Source of the DNA: Streptomyces sp. NRRL WC-3605
Lineage (GTDB): Bacteria > Actinomycetota > Actinomycetes > Streptomycetales > Streptomycetaceae
Direction of reading: 5' to 3'
Assembly (NCBI RefSeq): GCF_001509795.1
Contig: NZ_LLZN01000056.1
Coordinates: 161,103-225,102 of the forward strand
DNA length: 64,000 bases
Part shown: piece after piece, positions 59,233-64,000 of the stretch
Layout: each line of letters starts with the position of its first letter
Position numbering within the stretch: position 1 is the first letter of the stretch
Program-made: the position numbers and the translations under genes
Notes under the pieces: generated by a model
What the model was told of the DNA's origin: nothing
What the model saw: only the letters and a program-made list of their open reading frames with translations
Databases searched by the model: none

Positions 59233-60261
59233 TCACAGCCCCAGCCGCGCCAGCGCCTTCTCCGCGTCCAGCGTGCACGCGCCGTCCCCGGCCGACGTCC
59301 AGGCCGCGGCGCACAGGGCGCGCAGCCCGTCCAAGGCCGCGCCGTCACCGTCGAGTTCCAGCCGCTCGCCGCGCGCCGAGGCCGTCCAGCCGCCGCACCG
59401 GAAACCGTCGCCCTCCCCGGTCACCTCCGGCTGCCCGGTGAGCAGCCCCCGCAGATCCGCGTCCACATACGTCGGCCGGTGCTGCGGCGGCGCGGCGAGC
59501 AGCTGGGCGCCGTCCGTGACACCGGTCAGCACCAGCAGCGAGTCCACCTCCCCGTTGAACGCGCCCTCGATGTCCGTGTCCAGCCGGTCCCCGACCACCA
59601 GCGGGCGCTCGGCACCGGTCCGCAGCACCGTCTCCCGGTGCATCGGGGGCAGTGGCTTGCCCGCCACCTGCGGCTCCGCACCGGTGGCGATCCGCACGAC
59701 CTCCACCGCCGCGCCGTTGCCCGGAGCGATGCCGCGCGCGCTCGGAATCGTCAGATCCGTGTTCGACGCGAACCACGGCACACCCCGCGCGATCGCGTAG
59801 CACGCCTCCGCGAACCGCCCCCAGGGCAGCTCGGGCCCGCCGTACCCCTGCGCCACGGCCGCCGGGTCGTCGTCGGCCGAGTCGACCGGCACGAGACCGC
59901 GCTCGCGCAGCGCCACCCGCAGCCCCTCCCCTCCGATCACCAGCACCCGGGCGCCCTCCGGCACCTGCTCACTGATCAGCCGGGCGACCGCCTGCGCGGA
60001 GTTGATCACGTCGTCCGCGCCGGTCGGTATGCCCAGCTCCGTCAGATGCGCGGCCACGGTGTCCGGGGTGCGCAGCGCGTTGTTCGTGACGTACGCCAGG
60101 TGCATCCCGCCGGTCCTGGCCGCCGCGAGCGAGTCCACGGCGTGCGCGATCGCGTCACCCCCGGCGTACACCACGCCGTCGAGGTCGAGCAGCGCCGTGT
60201 CGTACGCCTCGCTCAGCACCCGGCCACTGCTCTCGGGCCTCGTCCTGACGCTCTGGCTCAT
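59233..60261 (-). CDS. HAD hydrolase, family IIA (NagD-like)
   Basis: A 342-residue phosphatase-like protein. The nucleophile motif is LLDLDGVVYAGGD. Motif II is VTNNAL, the Lys motif VAGKPLPPMHRE, and the acidic motif VVGDRLDTDIEGA. The C2-type cap places it with NagD and phosphoglycolate or 4-nitrophenyl phosphatases. The C-terminal about 70 residues carry an extra domain of unknown role. ATG 60261 has GAGGAG 9 bases upstream. Substrate unknown. Confidence 0.88.
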   Translation of the reverse strand: MSQSVRTRPESSGRVLSEAYDTALLDLDGVVYAGGDAIAHAVDSLAAARTGGMHLAYVTNNALRTPDTVAAHLTELGIPTGADDVINSAQAVARLISEQVPEGARVLVIGGEGLRVALRERGLVPVDSADDDPAAVAQGYGGPELPWGRFAEACYAIARGVPWFASNTDLTIPSARGIAPGNGAAVEVVRIATGAEPQVAGKPLPPMHRETVLRTGAERPLVVGDRLDTDIEGAFNGEVDSLLVLTGVTDGAQLLAAPPQHRPTYVDADLRGLLTGQPEVTGEGDGFRCGGWTASARGERLELDGDGAALDGLRALCAAAWTSAGDGACTLDAEKALARLGL

Positions 60262-60333
60262 CCCGCATCGCTCCTCGTTCGACGGCTTTCCCCCGATCAT
60301 CCCCCATGCCACGGACACCCGTACGATGCCGGG

Positions 60334-61626
60334 ATGAACACAGCAGGTCACCCGGAACCACCGGCGGACCCCGGCCTGGAACTCACCCCGTTCCGCGGCC
60401 TCCGCTACGACCCCGACCGGGTCGGCGGTCTGGCGGCCGTGACATCACCGCCGTACGACGTCGTCGTACGGCCCGACGGCCTGCACCACCTCCAGGACGC
60501 GGACCCGTTCAACATCGTCCGCCTCATCCTGCCGCAGGCCGACAGCCCCGCCGCCCGCAACGAGCAGGCCGCGAAGACGCTGCGTCACTGGCTGTCCGAA
60601 GGCATCCTCAGGGCCGACCCCGAACCCGCCCTCTACGTGTACGAACAGCGCTCCGACGACGGCATGCTCCAACGCGGCGTCATCGGCACCCTGCGCCTGT
60701 CGGAGCCCTCCGAGGGGCTCGTCCTGCCGCACGAGGACGTCATGCCGCACGTGGTCGCCGACCGCGCCGCCCTGATGCGCGCCACCTCGGCGAACCTCGA
60801 ACCCCTGCTCCTCACCTACCGCGGCGACGGCACGGAGACCGACACCACCGCGGTCGTCGAGCGCACGGCCGCCCGGGCGCCCCTGTTCACCACCACCACC
60901 GAGGACGGCTACCGCCACCGCCTGTGGGCCCTCACCGACCCCGCCGACCTGGCCCACGTCCGCTCCGACCTGGCCCGCCGGCAGGCCCTGATCGCCGACG
61001 GCCACCACCGCTGGGCCACCTATCTGCGGCTGCGGGACGAGCACCCCTCGCCCAGCCCCTGGGACCACGGCCTCGTCCTCCTGGTCGACACGGCCCGCTA
61101 CCCCCTGCGCGTGCGGGCCATCCACCGGCTCCTGCACGACCTCGCGCCGGCCGACGCCCTGGCCGCCCTCGACGGCCACTTCCGCGTACGCCGCCTCGAC
61201 GCGCCCCTCGCCGGGGCCCTGGAGCACCTGGCCGACGCGGCCCAGGAGGGCAACGCCTTCCTGCTCGCCGGGGACGGCGCGTTCCACCTCGTCGACCGGC
61301 CGGACACCGCCCTGCTGGACCGCACGGTCCCCGGCGACCGCCCGGCGGCCTGGCGCACCCTGGACGCCACCGTCCTGCACGCCACGCTCCTCGCCCACAT
61401 CTGGCGCATCCCCGAGGACGACCCGGCCCGTATCGCCTACATCCACGACACCGCCGCAACCGTGCGCAAGGCGGAACGCGACGGCGGCACGGCGGTGCTC
61501 ATGCACCCGGTCCGCGAGGACGTCGTCCGCGACCTCGCCCGCCAGGGCGTGACGATGCCCCGCAAGTCGACGTCGTTCGGCCCGAAACCGGCCTCGGGCC
61601 TGGTGCTGCGCGTTCTGGACGTCTGA
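60334..61626 (+). CDS. DUF1015 family protein
   Basis: A 430-residue protein with the DUF1015 layout. The N-terminal segment LTPFRGLRYDPDRVG and SPPYDVV opens the domain, DPFNIVRLILP follows, and the conserved ADGHHRWATYLRLRDEH is central. A KLA/His-containing C-terminal part (IAYIHDTAATVRKAERDGG) completes it. The family has no settled function, but a GHHR-type motif suggests an enzyme. It is divergent from the HAD gene (72-base gap). Confidence 0.85.
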   Translation: MNTAGHPEPPADPGLELTPFRGLRYDPDRVGGLAAVTSPPYDVVVRPDGLHHLQDADPFNIVRLILPQADSPAARNEQAAKTLRHWLSEGILRADPEPALYVYEQRSDDGMLQRGVIGTLRLSEPSEGLVLPHEDVMPHVVADRAALMRATSANLEPLLLTYRGDGTETDTTAVVERTAARAPLFTTTTEDGYRHRLWALTDPADLAHVRSDLARRQALIADGHHRWATYLRLRDEHPSPSPWDHGLVLLVDTARYPLRVRAIHRLLHDLAPADALAALDGHFRVRRLDAPLAGALEHLADAAQEGNAFLLAGDGAFHLVDRPDTALLDRTVPGDRPAAWRTLDATVLHATLLAHIWRIPEDDPARIAYIHDTAATVRKAERDGGTAVLMHPVREDVVRDLARQGVTMPRKSTSFGPKPASGLVLRVLDV

Positions 61627-61633
61627 GAACGCC

Positions 61634-61669
61634 GAAGGGGCGGGACCCCGGTCGGGATCCCGCCCCTTC
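61634..61669. terminator. Bidirectional hairpin terminator
   Basis: A 12-bp stem (61634-61645 with 61658-61669) between the convergent stops of the DUF1015 gene (61626) and the TPR gene (61685). Confidence 0.85.
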
Positions 61670-61684
61670 TCACACGTCACTCAC

Positions 61685-63604
61685 TCACTCGTCGTCCGTC
61701 GGCGCCGCCGCGTCCCCGGCCTCACCCTCGTCCTCGGAGTCGGCCTCACCCTCGTCCTCGGAGTCGGCCTCACCCTCGTCCTCGGACTCGGACTCGTCGA
61801 AGGCGTCGACGAACTCGACACCGTCCAGCTCCGCGAGCCGGTCCGACGCGTCCGTGCTGCCGTCCTTGTCGGCCTCCACGGCCTTCGCGAACCACTCACG
61901 CGCCTCGCCCTGCCGCCCGGCGGCGAGCAGCGCGTCCGCGTACGCGTACCGCAGTCGCGCCGTCCACGGCTGCACGGAGTTGGACGCGAGCTCCGGGCTC
62001 TGCAGCGTCACGATCGCCGCGTCCAGCTGCCCCATGTCACGCCGGGCGCCGGCCGCGACCAGCCGCATCTCCACCTGGCCGGCCTTGTCGAGCTTGTGCA
62101 CCTCGGGCGCACCGGCCATGTCCAGCGCCTTCTCCGGACGGCCCAGCCCGCGCTCACAGTCGGCCATGAGCGGCCACAGCTCCACGGTGCCGGTCATCCG
62201 CCGCGCGGCACGGAACTCCGCCAGCGCCTCCGAGTACTTCTGGTTGGCGTACGCCGCGAAGCCCGCCGCCTCCCGTACGGCCGCGACGCGCGACGCCAGC
62301 CGCAGCGCGACCCGCGAGTAGCCGTACGCGCCCTCGGGGTCCTCGTCGATGAGCCGCGCGACCATCACCAGGTTGCGGGCCACGTCCTCGGCGAGCGTCT
62401 TCGGCAGGCTCTGGAGCTCCTGCCGCACGTCCTTGTCGATCTCGTCGCCCGTGACGTCCTCGGGGATCGGCAGCCGCTTGATCGGCTCGCGGTCACGGTC
62501 CCGCTCGTCACGGAAGCGCCCACCGCCCCGTCGGTCGTCCCTGCGGTCGTCGCGCCGGTCGTCCCTGCGGTCGTCCCGCCCACGGAACCCTCCGGGGCGG
62601 CCGCCGCGATCGTCCCGGCGAGGCCCACGGCCACCCCGGTCGTCCCGCCCGCGGAACCCACCACGGTCATCATGCCGGTCGTCGCGGCGGTCGTCCCTGC
62701 GGTCGTCGCGGCGGAAGCCACCGCGGTCACCGCCACGGTCACCACGGTCGTCACGACGGTCGTCCCTGCGGAAGCCGCGATCGCGGTCGCCGCCACGGTC
62801 ACCACGGTCGTCACGGCGGAACCCACGGTCCCGGTCGTCACGGCGGAACCCGCCACGGTCGCCGTCACGGCGGTCATCGCGTCGGTCGTCCCTGCGGTCG
62901 TCGCGACGGAAGCCACCGCGGTCACCGCCACGGTCACCACGGTCGTCACGCCGGAACCCACGGTCCCGGTCGTCGTCCCGGCGGAAACCACGGTCCCGGT
63001 CCCGGTCGTCCCGGCGGAAACCACGGTCCCGGTCGTCGCCACGGCGGTCGTCCCTGCGGTCGTCACGGCGATCGTCGCGACGGAACCCTCCACGGCTGTC
63101 ATCCCGCCGGTCGTCCCGTCGGTCGTCACGCCGGTAGGACGGGCGGTCCCCGTCACGACGGAAACCACGGTCCCGGTCGTCGCGGCGCGGTGCGCCCGGC
63201 CGGTCGTCACGGCGCGGTGCTCCCGGCCGGTCGTCGCGGCGGAACCCGGGACGCTGCCCACGGTCGCCGTCCCGGCGGTCGTCACGGCGATCGTCGCGAC
63301 GGTCATCGCGCCGGCCGTAACCGCCGCTGCTCCCACCACGGTTGTCATCACGGCGGAAGCCGCGGTCCCGGTCCCGGTCGTCACGGCGCGGTGCTCCCGG
63401 CCGGTCGTCGCGGCGGAACCCGGGACGCTGCCCACGGTCGCCGTCCCGGCGGTCATCCCTGCGGTCGTCACGGCGGTCGTTGTCCCGCCGGAAGCCGCCA
63501 CGATCACCACGGTCACCTCGGTAACCGCCGCGGTCACCGCGGTCACCACTGTCCCGTCGCCGCTGGTCGCGCTCCGGTCGGTCGTCGGGAGAGTTGGTGG
63601 ACAT
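61685..63604 (-). CDS. TPR protein with large Arg/Asp/Gly-rich repeat domain
   Basis: A 639-residue protein. Residues 1-371 are an almost pure repeat of RRDDR, GFRR and DRGGD units, highly charged and disordered. Residues about 372-600 form a folded helical-repeat domain of TPR character (LAEDVARNLVMVARLIDEDP, YANQKYSEALAEFRAARRM, RYAYADALLAAGRQGEAREW). The tail (about 605-639) is acidic with three SEDEGEAD units. RGG/RD-rich regions often bind RNA and drive condensate formation; that is inference here. The ATG at 63604 has AGGAG 6 bases upstream. It lies 43 bases downstream of the rRNA terminator. Homologues usually share the TPR domain, while the repeat length varies. Confidence 0.8.
   Translation of the reverse strand: MSTNSPDDRPERDQRRRDSGDRGDRGGYRGDRGDRGGFRRDNDRRDDRRDDRRDGDRGQRPGFRRDDRPGAPRRDDRDRDRGFRRDDNRGGSSGGYGRRDDRRDDRRDDRRDGDRGQRPGFRRDDRPGAPRRDDRPGAPRRDDRDRGFRRDGDRPSYRRDDRRDDRRDDSRGGFRRDDRRDDRRDDRRGDDRDRGFRRDDRDRDRGFRRDDDRDRGFRRDDRGDRGGDRGGFRRDDRRDDRRDDRRDGDRGGFRRDDRDRGFRRDDRGDRGGDRDRGFRRDDRRDDRGDRGGDRGGFRRDDRRDDRRDDRHDDRGGFRGRDDRGGRGPRRDDRGGRPGGFRGRDDRRDDRRDDRRDDRRGGGRFRDERDRDREPIKRLPIPEDVTGDEIDKDVRQELQSLPKTLAEDVARNLVMVARLIDEDPEGAYGYSRVALRLASRVAAVREAAGFAAYANQKYSEALAEFRAARRMTGTVELWPLMADCERGLGRPEKALDMAGAPEVHKLDKAGQVEMRLVAAGARRDMGQLDAAIVTLQSPELASNSVQPWTARLRYAYADALLAAGRQGEAREWFAKAVEADKDGSTDASDRLAELDGVEFVDAFDESESEDEGEADSEDEGEADSEDEGEAGDAAAPTDDE
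61718..61789. repeat. 24-base tandem repeat, three copies
   Basis: Copies at 61718-61741, 61742-61765 and 61766-61789 are nearly identical and encode the repeated SEDEGEAD acidic units of the TPR protein tail. Confidence 0.85.
62491..63604. repeat. Degenerate repeat region coding for the Arg/Asp/Gly-rich domain
   Basis: About 1.1 kb of short repeats based on CGGTCGTC(A/C)CGGCGG, with larger duplicated blocks of about 60-120 bases (for example GCTCCCGGCCGGTCGTCGCG at about 63221 and again at about 63391). All stays in the frame of the TPR gene. Confidence 0.8.
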
Positions 63605-63646
63605 GGGTGACTCCTGTCTTCGGTACCACAAGCATTGTAAAAACGA

Positions 63647-63690
63647 AAGGACCCCTGGTCCCAGCTGAACGCTGGTGACCAGGGGTCCTT
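63647..63690 (-). terminator. rRNA operon terminator
   Basis: A perfect 14-bp stem (63647-63660 with 63677-63690), with a nested 5-bp stem in its loop, starts 10 bases after the 5S gene. On the minus strand it is followed by a run of five T. Confidence 0.92.
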
Positions 63691-63700
63691 CCCAAAGATT

Positions 63701-63819
63701 GTTCGGCGGTGTCCTACTCTCCCACAGGGTCCCCCCTGCAGTACCATCGGCGCTGTAAGGCTTAGCTTCCGGGTTCGAAATGTAACCGGGCGTTTCCCTC
63801 ACGCTATGACCACCGAAAC
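63701..63819 (-). rRNA. rrf: 5S ribosomal RNA
   Basis: The minus strand reads GTTTCGGTGGTCATAGCGTG at the 5' end and closes with ACACCGCCGAAC; the two ends pair as helix I. Internal conserved parts CCCGGTTACATTTCGAACCC and GGGAGAGTAGGACAC are present. Length about 119 bases. Confidence 0.97.
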
Positions 63820-63923
63820 CCTAATGGTTTCGAGCGAACAAGCACACTCTGTAGTTATGTGTTCTGCTCAAGAAACCGGCAACGGTCGTTGCCTCAGAAC
63901 TAACACAGTGGACGCGAGCAACT
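63820..63923 (-). other. 23S-5S rRNA spacer
   Basis: About 100 bases, with no tRNA gene. A processing stem could form between CTCAGTTGCTCG-like and other spacer sequences, but I could not define it. Confidence 0.6.
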
Positions 63924-64000
63924 GAGGACAAGCCCTCGGCCTATTAGTACCGGTCACCTCCACACGTTACCGTGCTTCCAGATCCGGCCTATCAACCCAG
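63924..64000 (-). rRNA. rrl: 23S ribosomal RNA, 3' end (gene continues beyond the window)
   Basis: The minus strand reads TTGATAGGCCGGATCTGGAAG, then GTGACCGGTACTAATAGGCC, the conserved 3' end of actinobacterial 23S rRNA. The exact 3' boundary near 63924 is estimated. Position 5' of 5S confirms an rrn operon on the minus strand. Confidence 0.95.

Noticed and set aside
62491..63604. Short repeats considered as a CRISPR array
   Set aside because: No constant repeat with unique spacers; units vary and stay in one coding frame. No cas genes in the window.
62096..63610. Plus-strand Val/Thr/Ala/Pro-rich open frame opposite the repeat domain
   Set aside because: The repeat DNA is open in several frames. 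The minus-strand frame continues into a TPR domain and has a good ribosome binding site.
63820..63923. tRNA in the rRNA spacer
   Set aside because: No cloverleaf or CCA-type end is visible in these 100 bases.

Overview
The window is chromosomal DNA of a streptomycete. Base composition is very GC-rich with strong third-position GC, starts are often GTG or TTG, and genes are commonly chained by ATGA, GTGA or TGATG overlaps. Family markers include an SflA-type SepF paralogue, streptogrisins, two Rpf-type transglycosylases, an iron box and actinobacterial LexA boxes. Gene order resembles the S. coelicolor SCO1739-SCO1790s core region (from memory, not searched). The window opens inside a DnaE2-type polymerase gene and closes in a ribosomal RNA operon (23S end and 5S, minus strand).

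Layout. 1-7.6 kb: dnaE2 with two LexA-like boxes, a membrane protein, two secreted streptogrisin-type proteases in tandem, a Cys-tailed DUF5685 protein and sflA. 7.6-17 kb: acyl-CoA dehydrogenase, MFS exporter, PAP2 phosphatase, a 71-residue I78-type protease inhibitor, an orphan cytochrome oxidase subunit I, a possibly truncated small gene, and a lipoprotein plus solute-binding protein. 17-21 kb: a branched-chain-type ABC importer in which two permeases and one ATPase are fused into a single 927-residue protein, followed by a second ATPase with an altered Walker A. 21-24.3 kb: two Rpf-type muralytic proteins and two small Streptomyces proteins.

24.3-28.8 kb is a housekeeping operon, aroH-tyrA-cmk-plsC-der. 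29-32.7 kb holds a Rieske lipoprotein and the most unusual locus: an NrtR-type Nudix regulator, an ADP-ribosylglycohydrolase and a predicted nucleotidyltransferase in one coupled operon behind a multi-half-site operator. A second nucleotidyltransferase of the same family converges on it, and the 3' ends overlap. 32.9-37.7 kb is parA-hyp-scpA-scpB-rluB (chromosome segregation/condensation plus a 23S pseudouridine synthase). 38-44 kb: ald, a TPR/NTPase protein, a Nudix hydrolase and pyrG. 44-51 kb: GH15 enzyme, FAD oxidase, PucR regulator, glycosyltransferase. 51-55.7 kb: a MraY-like protein, recN, nadK, tlyA and a small protein. 55.8-59.2 kb: an SCP2-fold protein and an iron-siderophore importer without binding protein, behind an iron box. 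59.2-63.6 kb: HAD-IIA phosphatase, DUF1015 protein and a TPR protein with an approximately 370-residue Arg/Asp-rich repeat domain, then the rRNA operon.

The clearest regulatory signals read directly from sequence are the two LexA-like boxes upstream of dnaE2, the nested palindromes upstream of nrtR, the iron box overlapping the promoter of the siderophore importer, a sigma-HrdB-like promoter with a long leader upstream of the Rpf-LysM gene, and a series of strong hairpin terminators between convergent genes.
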